Shown here one piece after another: positions 1-9,856 of a DNA stretch of 64,000 nt. Source of the DNA: Clostridiales bacterium. Lineage in GTDB: Bacteria > Bacillota > Clostridia > Lachnospirales > Lachnospiraceae. Every line of letters begins with the position of its first letter. Position 1 is the first letter of the stretch. Under the pieces are notes generated by a model. It had not been told where the DNA came from, made no database searches, and worked only from the letters and a program-made list of their open reading frames with translations. Location of the stretch: contig JAGZJZ010000026.1 of assembly GCA_018365455.1 (NCBI GenBank), positions 28,827 through 92,826 of the forward strand, read 5' to 3'. The position numbers were made by a program, and so were the translations under genes.

Positions 1-46
1 TAATATAGCATATCCGTTTTCCATTTACTACCAGCACTCTGGCCTT

Positions 47-2677
47 TTAGTTATTTTTATGCTCAATTCTGATCCATTTCAGGGCATTTGGTTCCAGTAC
101 CGAAATGACTCTGTTTTGTTCCACGGGAAGCTTTTTCCTTTTTTCTTCCTGAACCGTTACTTCCCAGGCTTCGATTTTCTCCCACCCCGGAATGCAAAAC
201 GAGACTTCTCTTTCCTGTAACTCCTGGTTTTTCATCATTACGATCAGTCCCATATCAGTTCCCTTTGCCGGATACAGTGACGCAATACAGCCCTCTTCGC
301 TGCAGTCAATTAACACTTCTGACTTTTTCTCAGCGTGCACTGCTGCCCCAAGGATTCCCAGATTCTCCGCTTTGACAAACTCTTTGTAAACGTTTGTCCG
401 ATCAAATTGATCCATACAGAAAAACCGGTAGGAAAACTCCATTGCCCCTGATTGGCAAGCTTCAAAGTTCGTATCCCAGTAATTATTCAAGGGCCACGCC
501 AGCAGCAGAGGATTCTCTTTACGCAAAATCTGGTGCTGCTCTCTTCCAAAATGAAAGTCTCCCACCTGAACCATCGGTGCATGGGGGCAGGCAAGTCCAT
601 AGCAGACCGTATCATCATAAACTGCCACCCCATTATCTGTAGTAACCCAGTCACGGCATACATGTCCAAGCTGTTCATCATCTAATTTCACAAATTGTCC
701 CGCTGTATTATAGCTGCAATTCCAGCCCCCTGCTATTTTTAATGGAAATGCCAGATACAGTGCTTCCGGTGTATATACCGGCAGCTTTATCATTTTCAAA
801 TGGAGATCAATATGAGCACTGTCCCGGTAAAACGTAACTCTTTGTTCCAGCATGCCGGTTCCCGGCACCTCGGACTTCCATATAATATCTGCTTTTAGCC
901 CGTCATTACAAAGGTTCCACTCAGAAATCCGTTCCGGTCCTCTTCGTCTGGCCTTCCACCCATGATTCCACATGCTGATATTCTGATTACATAAGTCCAC
1001 ATCCCGGTCAAATATGGCACGACGCTCTTCCTTTTGGAATCTGCCGTCTACTGTTTCCCTCACCACTTCAAAAAATGCCCAGTTCTTCTCTTCGTCCAGC
1101 ATCTCTCTCTTGCGTTTCCGGTCATAGATTTGCACAATTCGTCCTGTTGCCTGATCGATACTGATCTTATAAAAGGGAGTGGTCATGCATCCTTCTTCTG
1201 CCAAAATGTCTGATGCTTTCTCATTGCCCTGCCGGTAGTTTAAAAGTTCTCCAAAAGGAATCACCTGATATCCAAAGGGCGGCAGGATGACCTCCCCATA
1301 ATATTCTTTTTCCTCATTTGCATAGTAATCTTTTTCTTTTTTATTATCCAGATAGGGAATATACCTCTTTACACGGACAGCACTGAGCTGCCGCTCTTTA
1401 CGCATCCAGGATTTCGGCACTTCCAGTGATACCTCCTGGGTTACGCCGGTGGGGTTCATTACAAGGATACCCTCCATCTCATCTGACTGCCATGGATTTC
1501 CCGCTAATTTTTCCAACTGGTTCCCAATCAGATATCCAGCCAGATCCGCGGCCTGATAAGCAGTATTCAGCTTATGAATCGTCTGTGACTGGCTTTCATA
1601 ATCATACGGATCTGATACAGCCTGGGAGGCTCCCCAGGTGTGTTCACTGAAGATCAGGGCGTTTAACTCTGCTTCTTTACGGATTGCCCTGTAACGGCTT
1701 TGGTTTTCCCCGTTGGCACACTCCAGCACGCCCGCTGTCTCCAATGCCTTTTGTGCCATGCGGTTTACCTTTGTTTCCCTTGCGGTACTTGCGCACCCGA
1801 AGTTCCAGTAGTCGGTCCAATCTCCTTCATATACCGGGATGTTCCCGGTTCCCATGCTTAAGAGCTTATCCCTTAACATCTCGGGCGTTGCAAACCGGAT
1901 CTTATATTCATGTCCCTCTTCATTGTACTTTTTAATCAGTCCTGCAAGTCCTGCATCCGGGCAGTTATTATCAAAAAGTGGCGGGTTGGTTGCTGTCAGT
2001 AACGCAAAATCCCAGTTATGGTTCTGCTTTTCCATACGCGCTGCATAACGTTCAATCCCTTCATGCATTTTCCCGGTATCCGCTTCAAAAGTCTTTAAAA
2101 ATTGGCTGAATAAGGAATAGTGCTCACCCACATAACTTAGAAGTTCTCTTCCGTCCGGGGTCTTCCACCGAAAAGCCATTGGACGCTTGTAAGGGATTCC
2201 TCCAAAATGAATGTTGATGCCTGTCATGTAAAAATCCACGCCACTGTCCAGCAAAATCTGGGACAATGGCCAGGGCTGCCCGTTTACATCATGGTTTATT
2301 GCAGTGTTAATCTTTGTATTTAAGCTTGCTCTTAATTCATTCAGTTCCTTCATCATTGTTACCATCTGCCCGCTGGTACTGCATGGGGTGGTATGCATGG
2401 GCAGGGCAGCTATGCTGATGCGCTTTTCAGTTATCAGCTGCTTGAACTGCAAAATTTTCTCAGGCTCCGCATGCTCCATCCATTTCAAAACAGGATACGT
2501 GACTTCACAAGTCCATTTAAACTGGCTTTCCTGGGGCCACTCTCTGCTCAGCATGCAAAGTTCCATTGCATTCTCTATATAATCTCCCTGCAGCTCCATG
2601 AGCATTGGCTGAGGATGTGTATAACCGATATCCAGATGACTGTGATGCATACACCATATTTCTTTTATTTTAGACAT
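47..2677 (-). CDS. GH38-like alpha-mannosidase family protein (DUF5054-type)
   Basis: 876-aa protein with no signal peptide, so probably cytoplasmic. The N-terminus carries HSHLDIGYTH (His14, Asp16), the zinc-binding HxD of GH38. NHDVNGQPW places a candidate nucleophile Asp near residue 130, and EHTWG near residue 345 resembles the downstream histidine motif. The C-terminal two thirds look like the beta-rich GH38 domains. It is the last gene of a minus-strand operon behind a sugar-binding protein and two permeases, so it probably hydrolyses the imported mannoside. ATG at 2677 follows GAGAGGATCAGA. A 47-bp perfect palindrome sits between it and the upstream permease. Exact linkage specificity cannot be read from sequence. 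Confidence 0.82.
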   Translation of the reverse strand: MSKIKEIWCMHHSHLDIGYTHPQPMLMELQGDYIENAMELCMLSREWPQESQFKWTCEVTYPVLKWMEHAEPEKILQFKQLITEKRISIAALPMHTTPCSTSGQMVTMMKELNELRASLNTKINTAINHDVNGQPWPLSQILLDSGVDFYMTGINIHFGGIPYKRPMAFRWKTPDGRELLSYVGEHYSLFSQFLKTFEADTGKMHEGIERYAARMEKQNHNWDFALLTATNPPLFDNNCPDAGLAGLIKKYNEEGHEYKIRFATPEMLRDKLLSMGTGNIPVYEGDWTDYWNFGCASTARETKVNRMAQKALETAGVLECANGENQSRYRAIRKEAELNALIFSEHTWGASQAVSDPYDYESQSQTIHKLNTAYQAADLAGYLIGNQLEKLAGNPWQSDEMEGILVMNPTGVTQEVSLEVPKSWMRKERQLSAVRVKRYIPYLDNKKEKDYYANEEKEYYGEVILPPFGYQVIPFGELLNYRQGNEKASDILAEEGCMTTPFYKISIDQATGRIVQIYDRKRKREMLDEEKNWAFFEVVRETVDGRFQKEERRAIFDRDVDLCNQNISMWNHGWKARRRGPERISEWNLCNDGLKADIIWKSEVPGTGMLEQRVTFYRDSAHIDLHLKMIKLPVYTPEALYLAFPLKIAGGWNCSYNTAGQFVKLDDEQLGHVCRDWVTTDNGVAVYDDTVCYGLACPHAPMVQVGDFHFGREQHQILRKENPLLLAWPLNNYWDTNFEACQSGAMEFSYRFFCMDQFDRTNVYKEFVKAENLGILGAAVHAEKKSEVLIDCSEEGCIASLYPAKGTDMGLIVMMKNQELQEREVSFCIPGWEKIEAWEVTVQEEKRKKLPVEQNRVISVLEPNALKWIRIEHKNN

Positions 2678-2720
2678 TCTGATCCTCTCAAATATTTACA
2701 GTCGTTTTATCAAAACCCGC

Positions 2721-2767
2721 AGAGCGTGTTTGAAATTGCTTTCGAAATGAATTTTCAAACACGCTCT
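2721..2767. repeat. 47-bp palindrome with perfect 15-bp arms
   Basis: AGAGCGTGTTTGAAA (2721-2735) is mirrored exactly by TTTCAAACACGCTCT (2753-2767). It lies in the 124-nt gap between the permease and the GH38 gene of one operon. There is no long U-run after it on the minus strand, so it could be an mRNA-stabilising stem or a dispersed palindromic repeat rather than a plain terminator. Related arm sequences occur near 9768 and 30314. Confidence 0.75.
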
Positions 2768-2801
2768 AGTCTTGATAAAGGTCAATAGTTACCCATATTA
2801 A

Positions 2802-3647
2802 TCAGCCCTTGACTCCGCCTGCCGTAACGCCATCCAGGATCTTACTGGAAAAGATAATGAACAGCAGTAAAATCGGAATTGTAGACAATGTGGATACCGC
2901 CATGGCTGAATCCATGGTATTCATCAAATTTTTCGTATATTTAACCACCAAAAGCGGAACTGTTTTTGCCGAGTCCTTCTGCAGAAAAATCAGCGGCAGG
3001 AAGAACTGGTTCCAGATTTGTACCGAAACGGTAATACATACAGAAAATACAACCGGACTGGCCATGGGGAACATAATTTTACCAAAAGCCGTCCACTCTC
3101 CCGCACCGTCTATAACCGCCGCTTCATAAATTTCCTTTGGCAGTTTTGCGAAGAAATCCGTCAGCATAAATACAGGCATTGAAATATTTGCTGCCGATAC
3201 CAATATGACCGATAAAGGGCTGTTAATCAAATTCATTTGTTTCATAATCTGGAAAATGGGAACGATACCCAACTGCACGGGAAACATCAACCCTATAAGG
3301 AAATAAATCCGGAAGAATTTTTTCCCTCTAAAATTAAACCGTGCAATTCCATAAGCCGTTATGGATGATATCAGCACCAGCAGTGCCAGGCTTACAACCA
3401 GTATCAGGACGCTGTTTCCAAAGTAACGGAAAAATCCGTCATTCACCAATAATTTTATGTAATTATCAAAAGATACTTTTGCCGGAACACCGAAGGTATT
3501 GCTTAAAATATCCTGCTTCGGACGAAGGGAATGGTATATCATATAAAGCAAAATGAAAAAGGTGCAGGACGAATATATCCACAGAATTATCTTAATCACA
3601 CCCGCAGACCTTCCGTGATGCCTGCTCATAACGTCCCTGTGTTTCAT
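2802..3647 (-). CDS. Carbohydrate ABC transporter permease (MalG family)
   Basis: 281-aa inner-membrane permease with about six hydrophobic segments. The motif EAAVIDGAGEWTAFGKIMFP (around residue 180) is the EAA loop that contacts the ATPase. ATG at 3647 is preferred over an upstream in-frame codon because AAAGGAGG lies just before it; it begins two bases beyond the stop of the preceding permease, indicating translational coupling. It pairs with the MalF-type permease and lipoprotein upstream. No ATPase is encoded here; importers of this CUT1 class usually share a chromosomal MsmK-like ATPase. Confidence 0.93.
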   Translation of the reverse strand: MKHRDVMSRHHGRSAGVIKIILWIYSSCTFFILLYMIYHSLRPKQDILSNTFGVPAKVSFDNYIKLLVNDGFFRYFGNSVLILVVSLALLVLISSITAYGIARFNFRGKKFFRIYFLIGLMFPVQLGIVPIFQIMKQMNLINSPLSVILVSAANISMPVFMLTDFFAKLPKEIYEAAVIDGAGEWTAFGKIMFPMASPVVFSVCITVSVQIWNQFFLPLIFLQKDSAKTVPLLVVKYTKNLMNTMDSAMAVSTLSTIPILLLFIIFSSKILDGVTAGGVKG

Positions 3648-3648
3648 A

Positions 3649-4569
3649 CTATTCCTCCTTTCTATACACAATCAGCATCTGCAGAAGTGCAATTACAAAA
3701 ATCATCAGAAACAGGACGCATGCAATGGTTGTACCCATTCCAATGGAATTAGAGCTGATATTTCCTCCAAGAGGATTTGTATCGCCAAACGCCATACGGT
3801 AGAAGAACAGGGACATCACATCCACATTTCCATTTATTCCACCGGAGGTTCCCCCCATAATATAACTGTAATCAAAGATCGTCATACTCACAATGTAGCC
3901 CACCAGCACAAGGTTCAAGATGGTCATTTTAACCTGGGGGATAATAATGTACCACAATCTTCTCCAAAAACCGGCGCCTTCCAGATACGCACTTTCCAGG
4001 CTGTCCATGCCGATCATTTTCATCGCTCCGATAAAATACATCATGCCCACGCCGATTCCCGCCCAGGTGATCATTGCCCAGATGATATAAATGCCATACT
4101 GGGGAATTCCAAGCCAGGAACGTGTCAGAGCACCCAGCCCCACCATTTCCAGAAATTTATTTACAATGCCGATATTTCCATCAAAGATCAGGGTAAAGAT
4201 GAACACGATTACCGGTGTGGAAATAAACTGGGGAGAAAATATTGCAACCTGAAAGTAATTTTTGCCTTTTGCCTTGCTGAAAATCATATATGCCATAATG
4301 ATCTGAATGGGCATAGCAATCAGGACGGTCAATATAAATATTGTCAAACTGTTTTTCAGTGCGTTCATCATCTGTGCCATTAAGTCCGCATTCGTAAATA
4401 GCTCCACATAATTGTTAATTCCCACAAAAATTTTTTTACCGATACCGTTCCATTGGTACAGACTTAACTGTCCAGCCGCAAATATTGGATAAATAACAAA
4501 TATGGAATACAGAATAAATCCCGGTACCAGAAAGAAGATAAATGGCCGTTTTCTTATTATTTTTTTCAT
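3649..4569 (-). CDS. Carbohydrate ABC transporter permease (MalF family)
   Basis: 306-aa membrane protein with an N-terminal hydrophobic segment after a basic start and about six membrane spans. ESAYLEGAGFWRRLWYIIIP is the EAA loop. ATG at 4569 has GGAGG at optimal spacing, so an upstream TTG in frame is rejected. Middle gene of the mannoside importer operon (binding protein, MalF, MalG, GH38). Confidence 0.93.
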   Translation of the reverse strand: MKKIIRKRPFIFFLVPGFILYSIFVIYPIFAAGQLSLYQWNGIGKKIFVGINNYVELFTNADLMAQMMNALKNSLTIFILTVLIAMPIQIIMAYMIFSKAKGKNYFQVAIFSPQFISTPVIVFIFTLIFDGNIGIVNKFLEMVGLGALTRSWLGIPQYGIYIIWAMITWAGIGVGMMYFIGAMKMIGMDSLESAYLEGAGFWRRLWYIIIPQVKMTILNLVLVGYIVSMTIFDYSYIMGGTSGGINGNVDVMSLFFYRMAFGDTNPLGGNISSNSIGMGTTIACVLFLMIFVIALLQMLIVYRKEE

Positions 4570-4600
4570 TTTATCCTCCAAGTGAAAGTTAGAGCACGCC

Positions 4601-5845
4601 CTACTGCTTTACGCTGCTTTTTGCTATTTCTTCCTGTATTTTCGTCACTGCCTCTTCTCCAGTCATCTCAGACATCATTAATTTTGGCAGTACATCTCCC
4701 AGAAGAATATCCTGCGGTTTTCCATTTTCATCCGCAACTCCGCTGAGCACATGATAAATATTAAAACCTACCTGATCAAAATCAGAGTGTTCCGATACGG
4801 TCTCATCCTTTGGTGTTAAGTCTTTTACTGCCGGAATACTGCCGACATGGTCTTCTAATATCTGCTCTGCTTCCTTGCTGTTCAGGAACTGCAGGTATTT
4901 AACTGCCTGCTCAGGATGCTCTGTCTTTTTGGCAATTGCATATGTATTATACTGACTCTCACCGCTTTGTGCATAGCGGGTTCCGTCTGCAGAAGGGAAT
5001 GCAAAGCTTCCTACTTCAAAGTTCAAATCTTTGTACATCTGATTATTCCAGGTTCCGTCAATACTCATGGCAGCCTGTCCGTTGGTGAATGCCAGCTGCG
5101 CCCCCACACCGTCAATAGAGGTAAAATCTTTTCCCATATATTCTTTTTCGGAATATTCGCGGTATTTGTCAAATAACTCTGTCATAGGTGCATAGTCCGG
5201 TTTTTCCCCACTCTTAATTGCAGCTAGCGTATCATTACACAATGCCGGTGCCATTAATTGGATTAACCAGTAACGGTCAAAGTCACCTTTCCCGCCCAAA
5301 GCAATCGGTGTTACTCCGCTTTCTTTCAATGCTGCCAGGGCACTTTCAAATTCTGCAAAATTCTCCGGCTTTTTTACCCCTGCTTTATCAAATAGATCTT
5401 TGTTATAATAAACCGTTACATAATCGATAAATGCAGGGTAACTGCAATATACCGAACCGTCTACCGTAGCATAATCAATAGATGATTGGGGATATCGGCT
5501 GGCATCCATTTTATACTCATCCAGGTTCAGAAGATATCCGTTTTGTGCAAGTTCTGCCATCTTCGTAGATTTATTTCCCTGTACCCAGAATAAATCCGGT
5601 AAGGAATCCGACTGTACCGCAACATTAATCGTGTCAAATGTTCCGGAATACTGATAATCCAGCTTAATATCAGGATTTGCTTTTTCAAAAGCTTCATTGA
5701 TCTCTGTGAATGCGCCTTCTACAACGGACTGGTTGTCTGCATCTCCCCATACTGTTAATGTAACTGTTTCATTCTTTTTTCCGCATCCGCCTAATAATGG
5801 AATACACATTGCAAATACCATCCCTAAAACCAAAACTTTTTTCAT
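4601..5845 (-). CDS. Extracellular sugar-binding lipoprotein of an ABC importer
   Basis: 414 aa. A basic start, hydrophobic core and lipobox LLGGC (Cys about residue 21) predict a lipid-anchored solute-binding protein outside the membrane. The fold is family-1 sugar binding, with typical stretches such as VTYYNKDLFDKAGVKKPENF and AAMSIDGTWNNQMYK. First gene of the operon that leads to a GH38 enzyme, so a mannose-containing oligosaccharide is the inferred ligand. AAGGAG precedes the ATG. Confidence 0.93.
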   Translation of the reverse strand: MKKVLVLGMVFAMCIPLLGGCGKKNETVTLTVWGDADNQSVVEGAFTEINEAFEKANPDIKLDYQYSGTFDTINVAVQSDSLPDLFWVQGNKSTKMAELAQNGYLLNLDEYKMDASRYPQSSIDYATVDGSVYCSYPAFIDYVTVYYNKDLFDKAGVKKPENFAEFESALAALKESGVTPIALGGKGDFDRYWLIQLMAPALCNDTLAAIKSGEKPDYAPMTELFDKYREYSEKEYMGKDFTSIDGVGAQLAFTNGQAAMSIDGTWNNQMYKDLNFEVGSFAFPSADGTRYAQSGESQYNTYAIAKKTEHPEQAVKYLQFLNSKEAEQILEDHVGSIPAVKDLTPKDETVSEHSDFDQVGFNIYHVLSGVADENGKPQDILLGDVLPKLMMSEMTGEEAVTKIQEEIAKSSVKQ

Positions 5846-6027
5846 CTTTGTATTCTCCTTTTCTTTTTGTAAGATTAAATTACCTGACTATTCCACTTGC
5901 AGCTTACTATGTTTCTCTGTTTACATTTTAAACAAGAACTTTCCATCCCCCTCTCCTGTCATTATCGCCAACTTAGTAATATAACTTTTAGTATTTCTTG
6001 TGCTTTATTCGTCGTTTCTTATACTTA

Positions 6028-6056
6028 ACTTTATCAGTTGTTGTACTATATGTCAA
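6028..6056 (-). promoter_or_regulatory. Candidate sigma-A promoter of the mannoside importer operon
   Basis: On the minus strand TTGACA (6056-6051), a 17-nt spacer and TAAAGT (6033-6028), about 180 nt upstream of the binding-protein start. The rest of the 509-nt divergent gap 5846-6354 is AT-rich with no convincing gene. Confidence 0.5.
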
Positions 6057-6210
6057 TTAATTTTATTTTTAATTATATCTTTTCGTTGTTTTGTACATTA
6101 CTGATTCCCTCTTTTTGTTACTTTTCCATTTCAACCTCGTAATATAACTATCCAATTTATGAATTTTAGATGTTCTGTTTTGTCTAAAATCCCATTTTTA
6201 CAGATAAGAA

Positions 6211-6239
6211 TTGACATATTCCAAGCCATGATATATGCT
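6211..6239 (+). promoter_or_regulatory. Candidate sigma-A promoter of the plus-strand GH38 gene
   Basis: TTGACA (6211-6216), 17-nt spacer, TATGCT (6234-6239), about 115 nt upstream of the alpha-mannosidase start and divergent from the importer promoter. Confidence 0.5.
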
Positions 6240-6354
6240 TTTTTTAAATTCCAAACAGGTTTTTTAAACAGTAAAATGCTTATTGTGATAAGGCACGCCA
6301 GAACTTCTATACCTATATTAATCAAATTCAAATCCATAAGAAAGGAGTTAACCT

Positions 6355-9096
6355 ATGCGTTCTAATACCAGCATTGAGGAACTATTATATTTTCCCTCCA
6401 CCCATTGGGATCGGGAATGGTATCTGCCATTTCAGTCTTTTCGCATTCGATTTGTGGACGTTTTCCGTGAGATTCTCACAACTCTGGAAACCACTCCTGC
6501 ATTTTCCGCATTTATTTGCGACGGACAGACTGTAATGCTTGAAGATTATCTTGAAATTATGCCTCAGGATGAGGAAAGAGTAAAAAAGCTTTTAGATTCC
6601 GGCCGTCTATCCGCCGGTCCATGGTATACAATGCCCGACGAGAATCTTATCAGCGGAGAAAGCATCATTGCAAATTTAAACATGGGAAGGGAATCTTTAT
6701 CCGGACTGACCCGGGATGCAGCCATTCTGCCTCTTGGCTATCTCTGTGATATTTTTGGGCATGTCTCACAAATGCCCCAGATATTAAACGGATTTGGTAT
6801 TACCACTGCCATATTAGGGAGGGGGACAAACGAATCCAGCCTGCCCTCTTATTTTATCTGGGAATCTCCGGACAAAAGTAAATGCCTCACTTATAAAGTT
6901 CCGGAAAGCTGTGGCTATGGAAGCTTCTGGTACGAAGTGTATTCCGACAACAGAAAAACAAAGAGCATGGAAGAAGCCGCAATTGCATATGTGCAAAAGG
7001 AACGCCTTCGCTCGCCGCTTCCTTTTGTCATCCTTATGGATGGAATGGATCACACTCCCATTCATAAGGATGCGGTATATCTTGCAGACCATTTAAAAGA
7101 AACCTTTTCCTGTAACGTATCAATTGGTAATGTTTCGTCTTTTTTCAGCCATGTAAAGGAATATATCTCCAACCAAACCAAGGAATACATATCCAATATA
7201 CCTGTCCTAGCCGGAGAACTCCAGGCGCCTGCACAGGCTGTGGAAGAACACAATAAACTCATTTCCGGAACACTGTCCAGCCGGTATGATATTAAATATG
7301 CCAACGACCAGGTCCAGACTCTTTTGGAAAAATTGGCTTTGCCCACCGCTGCTTTGGCATCTCTGTATGGGTACTCCGTGTCTCCGGAGTTCGAAAAGAC
7401 GGCATATCAGTACCTGTTGAAAAACCATGCCCACGACTCCATATGCGGCTGCTCTGTAGATGAAGTGCATCAGGATATGCTTTACCGCTATCGACAGTCA
7501 TCCCAGATCGCCAGGGAGATCTTTGAACATGCTTTAACGCCGTTTTTGCCTGAGGTCTGTACCAAGGAGACGAAAAATCAGGATGAGGGTATCCTGCTGA
7601 CACTATTTAACCCTCTGCCCTTTGAACTTAACAAGGTGGTCACTGCGGATCTTTCTTTTCCTCCCGGCTTTTTAAAGGAAAAATACCCGGTGATACCTTC
7701 CGAAGTAATGAATTCCTTTCTCATACAAGACCGGCACGGCGCAGTCATTCCCTATCAGATTGAATCCGTCAGGAAAAACTCCACCGCAAGAAACCCCCGG
7801 GAATATTACGGTTCGGCTGCTGACATCTATACGGTGTGCTTTGAGGCAGCCATCCCCGCCATGGGAAAGAGCGAACTTTATATTACGCCCTCCCCCACTC
7901 CGGTTCGATATTTCGGCAGTTTGAGAATCGGACCCTTATCTGCCAGGAATGAATTTTTACAACTGGATATTTCAAATGGCGGCGAAGTTACCCTTACCGA
8001 CCTTAGAGACAACAGAACCTATTCCAATCTTCTTACTTTTGTGGATTATGGCGAGACTGGCGACGGGTGGAATTCCAGATCTCCTATACCCGATGCCGTT
8101 CACCACAGCGGATTCTCCTCCGGAGTGGAAGTGACAGCAGACGGGCCAAACAAATGTACTTTTTGTATCAATCATCTGATTCCTCTGCCCGGGCACATAG
8201 AGTACCACCGCCAGTATACCCGCCGGAGTGATTACCACGAGTTACTGGCTGTCAGAACTTCTATCACCATAGCAAAAAATTCCGATATGCTGCAATGCCG
8301 TACCGTAGTAAACAACAATGTAAAGGACCATCGTTTTGTATTAAGTGTACGCAGTGCAATTTCATCGGAATCTTATTATGCAGAAGAAGCTTTTTCTTTT
8401 GCGGAGCGAGCCGCGGGAAGAAGCCGGATATCAGAAAACTGGAAGGAAGAAGAACGGGAAGAAAAAAGTTTTGGAAACATCATTTATAGAAAGAGATCAG
8501 ACGGCAGCGGCCTTGCTTTCCTGTCAAAAGGCGGACTGCACGAAGCGGCCTCACGGGCTCAGGCGGATGGCTGCATAGACATTACATTGTTTCGAAGCTT
8601 TGAAAAAACATTTTTAACAGACGGGCAGGCAGACGGACAGTTACAGCAGGAATTAACATTTGATTATTCCATCCTGCCTTTTGGTTCATCCTTAAGTACC
8701 GTTGAAATGCTCCAGCGGGAAGATGCGTTCCGGGTATCGCCTTTCTGCCATACCATACCGGCTCACAGGGACGCATTAGCTTCCCTATCCTCAATATCCT
8801 ATGGTTTTCATTTGGCTGCCCAATCCCTGTATATATCTATGATCAGGCGTTCCCCAAAAAATCCCGGTCAGATACTGATCAGACTGGTGAACTATCATCA
8901 TTTTTCAGCCTCAGACGAATTATGCAGTCCGCTTCCGCTTACAGAAGTATCTGTCTGCAATCTAAAGGAAGACTATATAGAACCAGCGGAATTTCAGGAC
9001 CGGATAATCAAGCTCCATTTAAAGCCACATGAGATAAAAACCCTGCTGCTTACTTTCCGTGCCGGTCAGAAGCGCAGTAGTCCATCCGAACAGTAA
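6355..9096 (+). CDS. Alpha-mannosidase, glycoside hydrolase family 38
   Basis: 913-aa cytoplasmic enzyme. HWDREW (His17, Asp19) is the canonical GH38 zinc motif, CDIFGHVSQMPQI (Asp about residue 132) is the nucleophile region, and NHAHDSICGCSVDEVH is the third conserved block with the remaining zinc histidine. Length fits bacterial MngB-like enzymes, which cleave alpha-mannosyl residues. AAAGGAG precedes the ATG. Transcribed divergently from the importer operon with the other GH38-like gene, so the two enzymes probably process one imported substrate in sequence. The two proteins differ in their nucleophile motifs and are not recent duplicates. Confidence 0.93.
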   Translation: MRSNTSIEELLYFPSTHWDREWYLPFQSFRIRFVDVFREILTTLETTPAFSAFICDGQTVMLEDYLEIMPQDEERVKKLLDSGRLSAGPWYTMPDENLISGESIIANLNMGRESLSGLTRDAAILPLGYLCDIFGHVSQMPQILNGFGITTAILGRGTNESSLPSYFIWESPDKSKCLTYKVPESCGYGSFWYEVYSDNRKTKSMEEAAIAYVQKERLRSPLPFVILMDGMDHTPIHKDAVYLADHLKETFSCNVSIGNVSSFFSHVKEYISNQTKEYISNIPVLAGELQAPAQAVEEHNKLISGTLSSRYDIKYANDQVQTLLEKLALPTAALASLYGYSVSPEFEKTAYQYLLKNHAHDSICGCSVDEVHQDMLYRYRQSSQIAREIFEHALTPFLPEVCTKETKNQDEGILLTLFNPLPFELNKVVTADLSFPPGFLKEKYPVIPSEVMNSFLIQDRHGAVIPYQIESVRKNSTARNPREYYGSAADIYTVCFEAAIPAMGKSELYITPSPTPVRYFGSLRIGPLSARNEFLQLDISNGGEVTLTDLRDNRTYSNLLTFVDYGETGDGWNSRSPIPDAVHHSGFSSGVEVTADGPNKCTFCINHLIPLPGHIEYHRQYTRRSDYHELLAVRTSITIAKNSDMLQCRTVVNNNVKDHRFVLSVRSAISSESYYAEEAFSFAERAAGRSRISENWKEEEREEKSFGNIIYRKRSDGSGLAFLSKGGLHEAASRAQADGCIDITLFRSFEKTFLTDGQADGQLQQELTFDYSILPFGSSLSTVEMLQREDAFRVSPFCHTIPAHRDALASLSSISYGFHLAAQSLYISMIRRSPKNPGQILIRLVNYHHFSASDELCSPLPLTEVSVCNLKEDYIEPAEFQDRIIKLHLKPHEIKTLLLTFRAGQKRSSPSEQ

Positions 9097-9139
9097 CAAA
9101 AAAATTCATCGATATATTTCCCTCCGTCAAAATATTAAT

Positions 9140-9168
9140 TTCAAAAATCGTACATAATATGTTAGAAT
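9140..9168 (+). promoter_or_regulatory. Candidate promoter of the peroxiredoxin gene
   Basis: TTCAAA (9140-9145), 17-nt spacer, TAGAAT (9163-9168). No clear PerR box was found around it. Confidence 0.4.
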
Positions 9169-9241
9169 AAATATGTAGTTACAAACCATATAGAAAAGTA
9201 ATGCAACAAATAATTTAACGAACATTTAAGGAGGTTTTATC

Positions 9242-9727
9242 ATGTTAACAGCAGGAACCAAAGCACCTGATTTCACCCTAAATGACAAAGATGGCAACGC
9301 CATCACACTCTCCTCTTTCGCTGGCAAAAAAGTAGTCCTTTATTTTTATCCAAGGGATAATACACCGGGGTGCACCAAGCAGGCATGTGCTTTCGCCAGT
9401 GCCTATCAAGGCTTTCAGGAAAAGGACGTTGTGGTTATCGGCGTGAGCAAGGACAGCGAAAAATCCCATGTGAAATTTGCCGAAAAATATAATCTCCCTT
9501 TCATCTTAGTATCCGATCCGGATCTCGTTGCCATTCAGGCTTACGATGTTTGGAAAGAGAAAAAATTATATGGGAAAATTGGCATGGGCGTGGTACGCAG
9601 CACCTATATCATCGATGAAAACGGAATCATTGAAAAAGTCTTTGAAAAGGCAAAACCAGACACCAATGCTGGTGAAATACTGGAGTATCTGGATCAAGCG
9701 GCAGCCAATCAGCCATCAGCCAATTAA
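9242..9727 (+). CDS. bcp: Thioredoxin-dependent thiol peroxidase (Bcp/PrxQ-type peroxiredoxin)
   Basis: 161 aa, normal family length. YPRDNTPGCTKQACAF contains the peroxidatic Cys44 and the resolving Cys49 five residues later, the atypical two-cysteine arrangement of Bcp/PrxQ. It reduces hydrogen peroxide and organic hydroperoxides in the cytoplasm using thioredoxin. Monocistronic: own promoter upstream, strong AAGGAGG before the ATG, hairpin downstream. Confidence 0.95.
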   Translation: MLTAGTKAPDFTLNDKDGNAITLSSFAGKKVVLYFYPRDNTPGCTKQACAFASAYQGFQEKDVVVIGVSKDSEKSHVKFAEKYNLPFILVSDPDLVAIQAYDVWKEKKLYGKIGMGVVRSTYIIDENGIIEKVFEKAKPDTNAGEILEYLDQAAANQPSAN

Positions 9728-9767
9728 TCGGTCAATAAACTTAATTCACTTCACCTTTTCGCAGCAA

Positions 9768-9808
9768 AGCGTGTCTAAACAGCTGTCAGCAAGCTGTTCA
9801 GACACGCT
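9768..9808. terminator. Long palindrome between convergent genes, probable bidirectional terminator
   Basis: Arms AGCGTGTCTAAACAGCT (9768-9784) and AGCTGTTCAGACACGCT (9792-9808) pair over 17 bases with one mismatch. It separates bcp (+) from the ASCH gene (-). The flanking T-runs are weak, and the outer arm AGCGTGT matches the palindrome at 2721, so it may be a repeat recruited as a terminator. Confidence 0.6.
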
Positions 9809-9856
9809 ATTCCTTTATGTTTGCGATGCATTAACAGTGTATTCATTTACCTGTTT

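Noticed and set aside
6131..6337. Minus-strand 68-codon frame in the divergent mannoside gap
   Set aside because: It overlaps the likely promoter of the plus-strand GH38 gene and lacks a ribosome binding site.
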